From contig NZ_CP150207.1 of the NCBI RefSeq assembly GCF_037969765.1, forward strand, positions 4,431,001 to 4,495,000: a DNA stretch of 64,000 nt. Direction: 5' to 3'. This DNA comes from Paenibacillus sp. FSL W8-0186 (GTDB lineage: Bacteria; Bacillota; Bacilli; Paenibacillales; Paenibacillaceae). Shown one piece after another: positions 1 to 7,782 of the stretch. Numbering within the stretch: the stretch's first letter is position 1; every line of letters starts with the position of its first letter. Below the pieces are notes generated by a model. It was not told the DNA's origin. It was given only the letters and a program-made list of their open reading frames with translations, and ran no database searches. The position numbers and the translations under genes are program-made.

Positions 1-2
1 TA

Positions 3-116
3 GAAGGCGGCCTGCTGAACGGCTCGAGCCAGATGGAGCAGCCGGCTGCCGTGACGGTGCCCGTTCCGAGCTCGAACAAGAAGTCCAAAAAAGCAGCACA
101 GCCCGAAGCAGGGTGA
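3..116 (+). CDS. C-terminal end of an unidentified protein (5' end outside window)
   Basis: An open frame enters from the left edge and stops with TGA at 114-116. The visible 37 residues are polar and end in a Lys/Ala/Pro-rich tail (SNKKSKKAAQPEAG). No domain can be recognised from this tail, so no function is assigned. A hairpin followed by TCTTTT overlaps the stop codon, which supports this being a true gene end. Confidence 0.6.
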   Translation, partial: EGGLLNGSSQMEQPAAVTVPVPSSNKKSKKAAQPEAG

Positions 117-140
117 ATTCCCCGCTTTGGGCTGTCTTTT
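99..140 (+). terminator. Rho-independent terminator of the partial upstream gene
   Basis: CAGCCC-GAAGC-A-GGG pairs with CCC-GCTTTGGGCTG across a short loop with one bulge, followed by TCTTTT. The stem begins inside the last codons of the upstream gene. Confidence 0.7.
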
Positions 141-190
141 CATCAGATATAAGTGAATAAAATTAGTTAGTCTAGCTCGGCCTGATCCGC

Positions 191-2368
191 TTAAGCCTCG
201 GCGGTTGTCATGCTCGCGGTGCCCGGCTGCTCGCGGCGCAGGAAATACAGCATGGTGAGAATCAGGAACGCAACACCAAAGCCCGCCAGGACGCCGAGAT
301 TTTGCCAAGCAACCCCGAACTCTCCGCTGGAAATAACGGCCTTATAGCCGCTAACGCTGTATGTCATTGGCAGCATCGGGTTAAAGACCTTCATCCAGTC
401 CGGAATCAGCTCTAGCGGGAATGTGCCTGCGCTGGTCGTCAGCTGGAAGATCAGCATCAGAATGGCCAGGAAGCGTCCCGGATTATCCAGCCAGGTTACC
501 AGAGCCTGAATAATGAACATGAAGCACAGGCTAGTGGCGAAAGTAAAGAAATAGAACAGCGGCACACTCTGTACTTCAAGCTTGAGCACGTAAAGCATTA
601 GAGCGGCAGACAGAATCGATTGGATCAAGCTCATGCCCGTAAAGGCGAGAGCCCGGCTCACGAATCGGTTCCATCCCGTCGCCTCCGATACCGAAGAACC
701 TCTGGTCGGTACGACAAGCGTAGAGATCAATGCTCCGACGAACAGGCCCAGCGACAGGAAGTAAGGCGAGAAGCCGGTGCCGTAGTTTGGAACCTCATTC
801 ATTTTATGCTCCTCGATTTCGATCGGTTTCGCGTACATATTGACCAGCTCATCGCTTTTCTTCACGCCGGAGGTCTGCTCGGCGGCTTCGCTCAGCTTGC
901 TTGCCAGCTCGCCGGAGCCGGAGGCCAGTTTATCCATGCCGTCCTTCAGCTCTCCGGCGCCACCCGCCAGCTGCTTGGAGCCGCTCGCTATCGTGCTGAC
1001 GCCGCCGGACAATTGGCCAACGCCGCCCTGCAGCTTCTCGGCTCCGCCGCTCAGCTGCGCAGCGCCGCTCGCCAGGCTTTGGCCGCCCGTCGCGGCCTCC
1101 GACAGCTTCGCGCCGAATTGCTTCAGCCCGCTCGCCAGCTGCTCTTGCCCGCTGGCCAGCTGGCTAGCGCCCTGTGCGAGCTGCTGCTGGCCTTGCACCA
1201 GTTCCCCGCTGCCCTGCAGCAGCTGGCCGTGGGCGCCGTGCAATTCACGCGCGCCGTGCACCAGCTCCTGCTGTCCGGCAGCAACCTGCTGGCTGCCTTC
1301 AGCCACCGCTTTGCTCGCCGCGATCAGCTTCGCAAGCTCGGGATTGGCGGCCAAATCGGGGCTTGCCTTCGCGAGCTGCTCAAGGCCCTGCGCTACGCCT
1401 TTGGCGCCTTCGGCCACTTGGCCGCTGCCTTGCAGCGAGGCTTCGAGCCCCGTTTGCAGCTTCGCGCTGCCCTGCTCGGCGGCCGTCAGGCCCGCTTGCA
1501 GCTTCTCGGCGCCTTGCAGAGAAGCCTGCAGGCCCGTATTCAGCTGCGCCCCGCCTTCCTGTGCCTTCACCGCGCCGTCCTCCAGCTGCTTCTGCGCGGC
1601 AGACAGCTGGCTCAGGCCGCTGGCCAGGCTGGAGGCTCCGCCTTGAAGATCCTTGGCGCCTTTGCTCAGCGTGACGGCGCCTTCTTCCAGAGGCGTTACG
1701 CCGTTTTGCAATTGGTTTGTGCCCTGTACCAGCTTGGCCAAGTTCTCTTTGAGCTTCAATGCTCCCTCATCCAGCTGTACAGCACCGTCGCTAATTGTGC
1801 TTGCTCCAGAGCCGGCATCGCTTAAGCCTCCGGAAATTTTCTCAACCTGGTCAAACAAAGTTTCCGTATAAGCTTCCGTAACTTTAGCCGACACCTTCGA
1901 TTTAATTTCTTTCACGGCGGTGCCGCCGATTTGCGAAGCCAGGAAGTTATAGCCTTCATTCGGCTCGAATATGAGCTTGGCAGGCTGAGGCTGCTCATCC
2001 ATCAGGGTCGTCGCCTTGGACGAGAAGTCCTCTGGAATGACGATCTTCATATAATATTCGTTATTTTTCATTCCTTTGTCCGCCTGCTCTCGGGTGACGA
2101 ATCTCCAAGAGAAGTCATCATTTTTCTTCAGCTCATCGACCAAATCGTGGCCAACCTGCAGCGATTTGCCTTCATATTCGGCACCAGTATCTTCGTTTAC
2201 AACAGCTACGGGCAGCTCGTTCATTTTACCGTAAGGATCCCAGAATGCCGTCAGGAACATTCCGCTGTAAAGGACAGGAATGAACAGGACGACCAATATA
2301 GGAATAATCACTTTTGGTTTCTTGAAAGAAGCTCCCAAATCCTTAAAAAACACCGACATCGATTTCAC
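191..2368 (-). CDS. yhgE: YhgE/Pip family membrane protein
   Basis: A 725-residue membrane protein of the YhgE/Pip family, related to the phage infection protein and to ABC-2-type membrane domains. One N-terminal span (about residues 20-41) is followed by a large extracytoplasmic region. From about 180 to 500 this is built of Gly/Leu/Gln-rich heptad-like repeats (LASG, LQGG and QLAxG units). Four to six membrane spans lie after about residue 540. The molecular role of the family is not settled; export of an envelope component is a common guess. Start: GTG with AAAGGAG ten bases upstream. It lies 67 bp downstream of a TetR gene on the same strand, so it is probably the TetR target. The repeats create long antisense open frames that are not genes. 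Confidence 0.88.
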   Translation of the reverse strand: MKSMSVFFKDLGASFKKPKVIIPILVVLFIPVLYSGMFLTAFWDPYGKMNELPVAVVNEDTGAEYEGKSLQVGHDLVDELKKNDDFSWRFVTREQADKGMKNNEYYMKIVIPEDFSSKATTLMDEQPQPAKLIFEPNEGYNFLASQIGGTAVKEIKSKVSAKVTEAYTETLFDQVEKISGGLSDAGSGASTISDGAVQLDEGALKLKENLAKLVQGTNQLQNGVTPLEEGAVTLSKGAKDLQGGASSLASGLSQLSAAQKQLEDGAVKAQEGGAQLNTGLQASLQGAEKLQAGLTAAEQGSAKLQTGLEASLQGSGQVAEGAKGVAQGLEQLAKASPDLAANPELAKLIAASKAVAEGSQQVAAGQQELVHGARELHGAHGQLLQGSGELVQGQQQLAQGASQLASGQEQLASGLKQFGAKLSEAATGGQSLASGAAQLSGGAEKLQGGVGQLSGGVSTIASGSKQLAGGAGELKDGMDKLASGSGELASKLSEAAEQTSGVKKSDELVNMYAKPIEIEEHKMNEVPNYGTGFSPYFLSLGLFVGALISTLVVPTRGSSVSEATGWNRFVSRALAFTGMSLIQSILSAALMLYVLKLEVQSVPLFYFFTFATSLCFMFIIQALVTWLDNPGRFLAILMLIFQLTTSAGTFPLELIPDWMKVFNPMLPMTYSVSGYKAVISSGEFGVAWQNLGVLAGFGVAFLILTMLYFLRREQPGTASMTTAEA

Positions 2369-2435
2369 TTTAGCTTCTCTCCTTTAGATCTCTATCTCTA
2401 TTTAATATTTATCTGTCTATGCGTGGCTCTATCGT

Positions 2436-3011
2436 TTACTCCGGGGATAGCCCTCCTGCCAGGAACATGCGGACAAATTCTTTAATTTGCTCCTTGCTTA
2501 ACGGCTCCTCCCGCTTGTTCCATTCCGAGGTGAGCGCAATATACAGCTTAAACATCACGAAGGAAACAACCTTCGGATCGAGCGCCCGAATTTCTCCGCG
2601 CTGGGCAGCACGCGCCACCTTGCTCTCCAGATAGCGGAGTATTTCATCCTCGATCCGCTGTAAGCCTTCGCGAGCCTGCGGCGTGCCGAAATCGCGCACC
2701 TCCTGAAATAGCTTGATCAGCAGTTCATGCTCGCTCCTGAATTCCAGGAGCAGGTCCATGGAGTGGTATACGTTCTCGAAGAAGGATTTATCCTCCCTCA
2801 CCTCTGTCTCGGTGATCCGTTTCATTTCCATAATGACCGATCGGAGTATTTCATCAAAGAGCTCTTCCTTATTCGTAAAAAAAGTGTAAATCGTCCCTTT
2901 CCCCACATTCGCGATTTTAGCTACTTGATCCATCGTCGTTGCCTTGTAGCCGAACAAAGCAAAGGATTTCTCCGCCGCCTCGATCACCTGCTGTCTGCGG
3001 TCTATTGCCAT
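2436..3011 (-). CDS. TetR/AcrR family transcriptional regulator
   Basis: A 191-residue TetR-type repressor. The N-terminal helix-turn-helix is clear (NVGKGTIYTFFTNKEELFDE, about residues 31-50); the rest is the variable ligand-binding domain. The start is placed at the ATG at 3011 because AAAGGAGGTGAT lies directly upstream; the longer frame to 3068 runs into the operator region. It is the first gene of a two-gene operon with yhgE. Its promoter carries several GGTCAT half-sites, so autoregulation is likely. The ligand is unknown. Confidence 0.9.
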   Translation of the reverse strand: MAIDRRQQVIEAAEKSFALFGYKATTMDQVAKIANVGKGTIYTFFTNKEELFDEILRSVIMEMKRITETEVREDKSFFENVYHSMDLLLEFRSEHELLIKLFQEVRDFGTPQAREGLQRIEDEILRYLESKVARAAQRGEIRALDPKVVSFVMFKLYIALTSEWNKREEPLSKEQIKEFVRMFLAGGLSPE

Positions 3012-3055
3012 GATCATCACCTCCTTTAAAGTAATGTTTATACCGGTCACCGCTT

Positions 3056-3098
3056 CAAAAATGACCAAAAATCATTTTCGGTCATTCGGTCATTTTTC
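3056..3098. promoter_or_regulatory. Probable TetR operator with repeated GGTCAT half-sites
   Basis: AAAATGACC and GGTCATTTTT form an inverted repeat, with another GGTCATTC copy between them. The cluster sits between the predicted transcription start and the TetR start codon. Assignment to the adjacent TetR is inferred from position. Confidence 0.5.
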
Positions 3099-3127
3099 AC
3101 TTTAGCACTTCGATTATTGCTTTGCAA
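3099..3127 (-). promoter_or_regulatory. Promoter of the TetR-yhgE operon
   Basis: On the minus strand TTGCAA (3122-3127) and TAAAGT (3099-3104) are separated by 17 bp. The repeated GGTCAT half-sites begin immediately downstream, where a repressor would block initiation. Confidence 0.55.
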
Positions 3128-3307
3128 CCTTTTTTTTGGCGGCAGCTTATTCCCCGACTTAAGTCCAGCTGCCAGCCAGTCTGCAGACTCTTTTGTTTCC
3201 GGCCGCAACCTTATAAACTATAACCAGGTATTAACATTACGAAGCTATTTAGACACGCAAATAACCGCCCCGCTCGGGACGGATCTATTCTTAAAGCAGG
3301 TGATAAC

Positions 3308-4462
3308 ATGTCCAAAAAACGAGTGCTGATTCTATCGGAGGGGTTCGGAAGCGGTCATACCCAAGCCGGTCATGCACTGGCTGCCGGCATCCGAAAGCTG
3401 TGGCCGGACGCAATGACGAAGGTGATGGAGCTGGGCTCTTTCCTTAATCCGATTATCGCCCCATGGATTTTGTCTGCTTACCGGGTTACCGTTAATACGA
3501 GCCCTTCCCTGGTCGGAATGCTCTACCGGAAAAAATACGAAAAGCCAGTCGGGCGGTTAACCCGGCTGGCCCTGCATAAAATGTTCTATCAGCATGCATC
3601 CGAGGTAATCGGACAGCTTCAGCCGGATGTCATCGTCTGCACGCATCCGATCCCAAATGCTGTCGTCGCGAGACTCCGTGCGTCAGGCCTTCGCATACCG
3701 CTGTATACCCTGATTACGGACTACGACGCCCACGGCGCCTGGATTAGTCCTGAGGTGAATCAATATCTCGTGTCCACACTAGAAGTTAAAACATTGCTTC
3801 AGCAGCGTGGGGTCAACCCGGATACCATCCAGGTCACCGGAATTCCCGTTCATCCCAATTTCTGGAGCATCCAGGACAAAGCATCCGCCAGAAGAGATCT
3901 CGGTATCAAGCAAATGCCTACCGTTCTCGTCATGGGCGGCGGATGGGGACTGCACTTCAAGGAAGAGCTTATCGACAAACTCATCGCCTGGCGCGACAAG
4001 GTACAAATCATTTGCTGCACTGGCAGCAACGGCAAACTGACAGAGAAGCTGCGCGCTTGTCCGGAGATGATGCACGAGAATATTACGATCATCGGGCACA
4101 CCCATGAAGTCAGCAAATGGATGGATGCCTCCGATATCCTGATTACGAAGCCCGGCGGCATGACATGTACCGAGGGACTGGCTAAAGGCATACCCATGCT
4201 GTTCTTTGAATCGATTCCTGGTCAGGAGGAGAAGAACCGCGAATATTTCGTCAGCCACGGATACGGCATAGATATGTCTTCTCCCAAGATTATCGATCAA
4301 TGGTTCTCTGCGATTACGAATCCTTCGCGCAACACATTGCTTCATGACAAAATTAGCCAGCTTCGCCCTCAAGCCTATGAGCCGGATTGCTGCGCCAAGA
4401 ACGTGATTAAGCTACTCCGGGAAAATTCCATTCAACCTGAGCTCGGATATGCTTATTTATAG
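3308..4462 (+). CDS. UgtP-like diacylglycerol glucosyltransferase (MGDG synthase family)
   Basis: 384 residues, the usual length of Bacillus UgtP (about 380). The N-terminal MGDG-synthase motif (SEGFGSGHTQAGHAL, residues 10-24) and the C-terminal nucleotide-sugar motif (TKPGGMTCTEGLAKGIPM) place it in GT28. It probably transfers glucose from UDP-glucose to diacylglycerol at the inner membrane face, making glycolipid and the anchor for lipoteichoic acid. AGGTGATAAC precedes the ATG. The 3' end overlaps the convergent hydrolase gene by 10 bp. Other GT28 substrates cannot be excluded from sequence alone. Confidence 0.82.
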   Translation: MSKKRVLILSEGFGSGHTQAGHALAAGIRKLWPDAMTKVMELGSFLNPIIAPWILSAYRVTVNTSPSLVGMLYRKKYEKPVGRLTRLALHKMFYQHASEVIGQLQPDVIVCTHPIPNAVVARLRASGLRIPLYTLITDYDAHGAWISPEVNQYLVSTLEVKTLLQQRGVNPDTIQVTGIPVHPNFWSIQDKASARRDLGIKQMPTVLVMGGGWGLHFKEELIDKLIAWRDKVQIICCTGSNGKLTEKLRACPEMMHENITIIGHTHEVSKWMDASDILITKPGGMTCTEGLAKGIPMLFFESIPGQEEKNREYFVSHGYGIDMSSPKIIDQWFSAITNPSRNTLLHDKISQLRPQAYEPDCCAKNVIKLLRENSIQPELGYAYL

Positions 4463-5304
4463 AAAGTATGATTCCCGATTTCCTTCGATTTACTCTTCGT
4501 ATGAGCGACCGTTAAATCCGTAGCCAAAGATAACGCCAGGAAATAATAGGTGTCGTCGGACACCTCCTTGCGTCCATGCAAAGCTTCCGTTACAGCACGA
4601 ATAGAATCCTCGTTCGGTGTAACACGATCCATTCTTCCGTTCTGCACAGGACTAAATTGCGATTTTTGATATATAACTTCCTTAATCGTGTCGGGGTAAT
4701 TGGCGGACCGCAGCCGGTTTAAGACAACGTTGGCAACTGCCACCTTGCCTTCGTACGGTTCGCCCTCTGCCTCTGCCATCACAATTTTATGAAGGAGATG
4801 CAGCTCTTCATCCGTCAGAACGTAGTGCCAGGTTGCCTGATCCTTGTCTGCCTGACTAAGTAGTTCTGTCCGGGTGAAGTATATTTGGTTGGGGGGATGA
4901 GACATATCTATTGCTTCTGCTGCTTGTGCAGACGCCTCAGCCTTCGCCGTATTCTCTTGCACCAGAGCCTGCTCCGCTGCAATCCAATGGCGTGTAAACA
5001 AAAGCTGATATGGCTGACTTGCCTTGGTTTCACTTTGCTTCTTCATCGGCAGCATGGAAATTAGCGGCACAATGGGTCGATAAATACGCCTCTCCTGAGA
5101 CAGGGATGCGTCAGTTGTTGCGGCAAGGAGATTCCGATCCTGCTGTTTTACGATTGCGGAAATACTATTTGATGAAAGCTCGATCGGCCGAGCACGATTC
5201 TCACTATTATCCATGCGGCCCCATAATAAAGAAATCGACCCTGAACATACTAGAATAGCACTAATCAAAAGCGCGACGTAACGATTCTGTCTGAAAATAT
5301 ACAT
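4453..5304 (-). CDS. Cell wall hydrolase, SleB/CwlJ family
   Basis: 283 residues with an N-terminal signal anchor (about 8-28) and a C-terminal hydrolase_2 domain (about 165-283). The domain starts at the typical IVMAEAEGEPYEGKVAVANV stretch with its conserved Glu. The family cleaves cortex or vegetative peptidoglycan, often as a lytic transglycosylase during germination. The middle segment is Ala/Glu-rich and resembles a linker; no LysM or peptidoglycan-binding repeat is visible, unlike full-length SleB. AGGAGG lies five bases before the ATG. Confidence 0.82.
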   Translation of the reverse strand: MYIFRQNRYVALLISAILVCSGSISLLWGRMDNSENRARPIELSSNSISAIVKQQDRNLLAATTDASLSQERRIYRPIVPLISMLPMKKQSETKASQPYQLLFTRHWIAAEQALVQENTAKAEASAQAAEAIDMSHPPNQIYFTRTELLSQADKDQATWHYVLTDEELHLLHKIVMAEAEGEPYEGKVAVANVVLNRLRSANYPDTIKEVIYQKSQFSPVQNGRMDRVTPNEDSIRAVTEALHGRKEVSDDTYYFLALSLATDLTVAHTKSKSKEIGNHTFYK

Positions 5305-5403
5305 ATGGCCTCCTACAATTACAATATCTCTGAAATGACTCCTTCAACTATGTAACCGAAAAAAGAGGTTTTGAATAATATCTCTTAATTATTCGACATA
5401 AAG

Positions 5404-5430
5404 AGCCTTCCGAAAGGGAAGGCTCTCCTT
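5404..5430 (-). terminator. Terminator downstream of the phosphodiesterase gene
   Basis: AGAGCCTTCC and GGAAGGCTCT form a strong stem with a short loop, followed on the minus strand by TTTATG. The U-run is short, so termination may be partial. Confidence 0.55.
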
Positions 5431-5465
5431 ATTAAAGTTCTACAGCTAACGGAGAAACATGGGAT

Positions 5466-6035
5466 TCATTTCCGCATGGATACGATCCCTACTACCTCAT
5501 ACATCGGACTTACGGTTACCCTAGTACGATACAACATAATGGTGTCATTTGTCCAATCTCCAAAGGATAATCCTTTATTTGCCAGCGGCTCGCGCAGTTT
5601 TTCTCCCTCTGAAAATTTGCGGGCCAGTGTAATATGCGGGGCATATGGCCGCTCCTCTGGCACATATCCCAGCCTGGAGTTCACCGCAATAACGCGGCTG
5701 TGAAGATGGCGGAGAGCGTCTACATCGCCATCTACGCCGCACCACAGTACCCGAGGCTGATCCGGACGCCCGAAGGCTCCAACCCCGGCTGCTTCCAGCC
5801 GGAAGGGCCGGGCTTCAGAAGCAGCCTCCCGCAAACCGTCCAATAGGGCCTGAACTTGAGTAACGGGCGTATCTCCTAAAAATTGCAAGGTAATATGATA
5901 ATCCGCCGGATGCACCCATTTACGGAATTTCCAGTCCTTGCGGCGCTCCAGGCACCAGGCGTGCAGCTGATTTTTGACAGGTTCCGGCAATGCCACAGCA
6001 ACAAACAGGCGCCATTTCTCCTCTTCCACAGACAT
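5466..6035 (-). CDS. thpR: RNA 2',3'-cyclic phosphodiesterase (2'-5' RNA ligase family)
   Basis: 189 residues of the two-histidine (2H) phosphoesterase fold. Both catalytic HxT motifs are present: HITLQFLG in the first third and HITLARKF near the C-terminus. The family hydrolyses 2',3'-cyclic phosphate ends of RNA and can show 2'-5' ligase activity. Start choice: GGAGG lies six bases before the ATG at 6035, but abuts the alternative ATG at 6041. It stands alone between divergent or convergent neighbours. Confidence 0.85.
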   Translation of the reverse strand: MSVEEEKWRLFVAVALPEPVKNQLHAWCLERRKDWKFRKWVHPADYHITLQFLGDTPVTQVQALLDGLREAASEARPFRLEAAGVGAFGRPDQPRVLWCGVDGDVDALRHLHSRVIAVNSRLGYVPEERPYAPHITLARKFSEGEKLREPLANKGLSFGDWTNDTIMLYRTRVTVSPMYEVVGIVSMRK

Positions 6036-6182
6036 GCTCATCCTCCTTGTGAATTTACTCTCAATATTTGTTTTTTTGTCACATTTGCATACTTGCCGTT
6101 ATTATTCAACAAACATTTCAGATTTATAATGTATTTATATGTATCAATCATACAAATTTAATGATAGGAGAACTACTACAGC

Positions 6183-6251
6183 ATGGGATTAGCTCGCAAA
6201 ATCACATTATCTGAGAAGCTGCACACCATGATCGAACGCTTTAAAATATAA
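6183..6251 (+). CDS. 22-residue small ORF with its own terminator
   Basis: ATG to TAA encodes MGLARKITLSEKLHTMIERF plus two residues, a short cationic amphipathic helix by appearance. TAGGAGA lies about 12 bases upstream, slightly far. A TATAAT (6125-6130) lies upstream, and a very strong 15-bp terminator hairpin follows 17 bp after the stop. The compact promoter-ORF-terminator unit suggests a real short transcript encoding a peptide. No family recognised; it could instead be a small RNA with a chance ORF. Confidence 0.45.
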   Translation: MGLARKITLSEKLHTMIERFKI

Positions 6252-6268
6252 TCTGTGCTAAAAAACAA

Positions 6269-6308
6269 CAAGATGACCTCTGAGCTGTTCAGAGGTCATC
6301 TTGTTTGG
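6269..6308 (+). terminator. Strong rho-independent terminator
   Basis: CAAGATGACCTCTGA pairs perfectly with TCAGAGGTCATCTTG across GCTGT, followed by TTT. It ends the short transcript that carries the 22-residue ORF. Confidence 0.85.
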
Positions 6309-6367
6309 CCCTAGGCCAATGTCGTACTCATATATAAACTATCTTTCGATCTAAAAATTGCACCCTA

Positions 6368-6709
6368 TTATTTGTCTCTGCGCTGACGAGCGCGGGCTTC
6401 CCCGCCTTTACGGCCTGCTTCCTCACGGCTCATCTTTCCATCATCATTATCGGAATTACTGCGGGCTTCTCCGCCTTTTTGCCCGATCTCCTGATAGAAT
6501 TCTCTGTCATGATTTTTTGCGGTAGCTTCTCCGCCTTTGCGTCCGATCTCCTGATAGAACTCCTTATCATGGTTCTTAGCGGTAGCTTCGCCACCCTTCT
6601 TGCCAATCTCCTGATAGAACTCCTTGTCATGATTGCGGGCTGTTGCCTCGCCGCCTTTGCGTCCTGCTTCCTCCAAGCTCATCTTACCGTCACGATTGTT
6701 GTTAGCCAT
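6368..6709 (-). CDS. KGG-repeat stress protein (GsiB-like hydrophilin)
   Basis: 113 very hydrophilic residues made of about five near-identical 20-residue units with GRKGGEATAKNHDKEFYQEI-type sequence, closely like Bacillus GsiB and Con-10. Such hydrophilins accumulate in general stress and desiccation. The ATG at 6709 is chosen because AAGGAGTG lies ten bases before it; the longer frame has no ribosome site. A sigma-B-like promoter sits upstream (6765-6789). Repeat copies are nearly identical at the DNA level, so copy number could vary between strains. Confidence 0.88.
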   Translation of the reverse strand: MANNNRDGKMSLEEAGRKGGEATARNHDKEFYQEIGKKGGEATAKNHDKEFYQEIGRKGGEATAKNHDREFYQEIGQKGGEARSNSDNDDGKMSREEAGRKGGEARARQRRDK

Positions 6710-6764
6710 GGTTGGTTCACTCCTTATCGTATTTGTAAGGTACCGCATCGGGTACGGTATTGTA

Positions 6765-6789
6765 TTACCCGCTCTAAAGAAATCAAAAC
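6765..6789 (-). promoter_or_regulatory. Sigma-B-like promoter of the KGG protein gene
   Basis: GTTTTG (6784-6789) and GGGTAA (6765-6770) on the minus strand are spaced by 13 bp. The Bacillus sigma-B consensus is GTTTAA-N12-15-GGGTAT, and gsiB is a classical sigma-B gene. Confidence 0.5.
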
Positions 6790-6790
6790 A

Positions 6791-6937
6791 TCAGCGGCGG
6801 ATGATATACGATTTGGCAACCGGAACATAGGTGACATTATCCAGCAAGATGTCGTAACCTAGCGATTCTCCATTTACGGTCACCGTAATTTTTTTAAATT
6901 TATGATCCAGTTCTTTGGTTTGCAAATTGGGTTTCAT
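6791..6937 (-). CDS. 48-residue protein resembling a copper amine oxidase N-terminal (stalk) motif
   Basis: A small ORF of 48 residues with a good ribosome site (AAGGAG nine bases before ATG at 6937). The core ITVTVNGESLGYDILLDNVT followed by YVPV resembles one beta-hairpin unit of the copper-amine-oxidase-like stalk domain found in Paenibacillus exoproteins. There is no signal peptide, so if translated it is cytoplasmic. Function unknown. It lies upstream of the KGG gene on the same strand; the sigma-B-like promoter overlaps its stop. Confidence 0.6.
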   Translation of the reverse strand: MKPNLQTKELDHKFKKITVTVNGESLGYDILLDNVTYVPVAKSYIIRR

Positions 6938-7023
6938 TTCGCGTTCTCTCCTTATCTATCGATACGATTTGCGTTGACGGTACAAATTAACCCGCCGAGA
7001 GATCAACGAAACAGCAAGCATGC

Positions 7024-7749
7024 CTAGAGCACAGCAATCGTAAGCAGCAAATATTGGACAGAACTGATAATTTCTATGATTCCCACTTTCATGGGACGCA
7101 AAGTTTTTCCCGCATAAGCCATAGTACGGACCAAAGGAAACAAATAGGCAATCATCATCCACGGCAAGCCCAGCAACCAGGGAATGATTAGCAAGAGTAC
7201 GTGAAATCCTTTAGCGCATGCGATCCAGCGCCTATTGGTTCGCTCACGGAATACAGACTTCACAAAGAATACGCTGCCCATGAAAAAAAACACGTTGAAC
7301 ACAACAACCAGCAGCATCGTGCGATCCCATCCGCCCCCGCCAAGCCAATAGGCGGCGGCCCCGCCGATCGAGAAGATCAGAACAGCGCACAGATCATTTA
7401 ACACAGCCCTCTCTGATTTTTGCTTCACATGCCATAAATTGACCATCAGCAGGACTAGCAATATCGGCCCGAAATAGAACAGCTTCGGGAAGCTGAGCAG
7501 AACCGGTATCAGACACACCAGCGCAATGGCACTATAAATCACGCCCCAAGTGATCAAGCGCCTGCGCTCTTTTTTGCGCTTGACCGATTGCAGAAACGGA
7601 TACGACGATAAGTATAGCAAGAGCCATGCCAGAAATAGCGGCAGATGCATCCACTGCGGCCGCCCCGCCATCATTCCGATCACGAATGGAACGCTGACCA
7701 TGGCCCAGCCCCCATGTTCATGGGGGATTACGATCCCCTGCTTCTTCAC
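7024..7749 (-). CDS. ywiC: YwiC-like membrane protein
   Basis: 241 residues with about seven or eight hydrophobic spans and the family's N-terminal HEHGGWAM motif (residues 10-17). In Bacillus subtilis ywiC lies beside fnr and narGHJI, and the same association with nitrate respiration is seen here. The biochemical role is unknown. Start: GTG at 7749 with AGAGG nine bases upstream. It is the last gene of the moa gene group, 33 bp after moaA. Confidence 0.82.
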   Translation of the reverse strand: MKKQGIVIPHEHGGWAMVSVPFVIGMMAGRPQWMHLPLFLAWLLLYLSSYPFLQSVKRKKERRRLITWGVIYSAIALVCLIPVLLSFPKLFYFGPILLVLLMVNLWHVKQKSERAVLNDLCAVLIFSIGGAAAYWLGGGGWDRTMLLVVVFNVFFFMGSVFFVKSVFRERTNRRWIACAKGFHVLLLIIPWLLGLPWMMIAYLFPLVRTMAYAGKTLRPMKVGIIEIISSVQYLLLTIAVL

Positions 7750-7782
7750 TCGCCTAGACCTCTTCTCCTCATTGCATTTCTT

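Noticed and set aside
620..1825. Long plus-strand open frames opposite yhgE
   Set aside because: They arise from the Gly/Leu/Gln codon repeats of yhgE read in antisense; no ribosome site and a low-complexity Arg/Leu/Gln protein.
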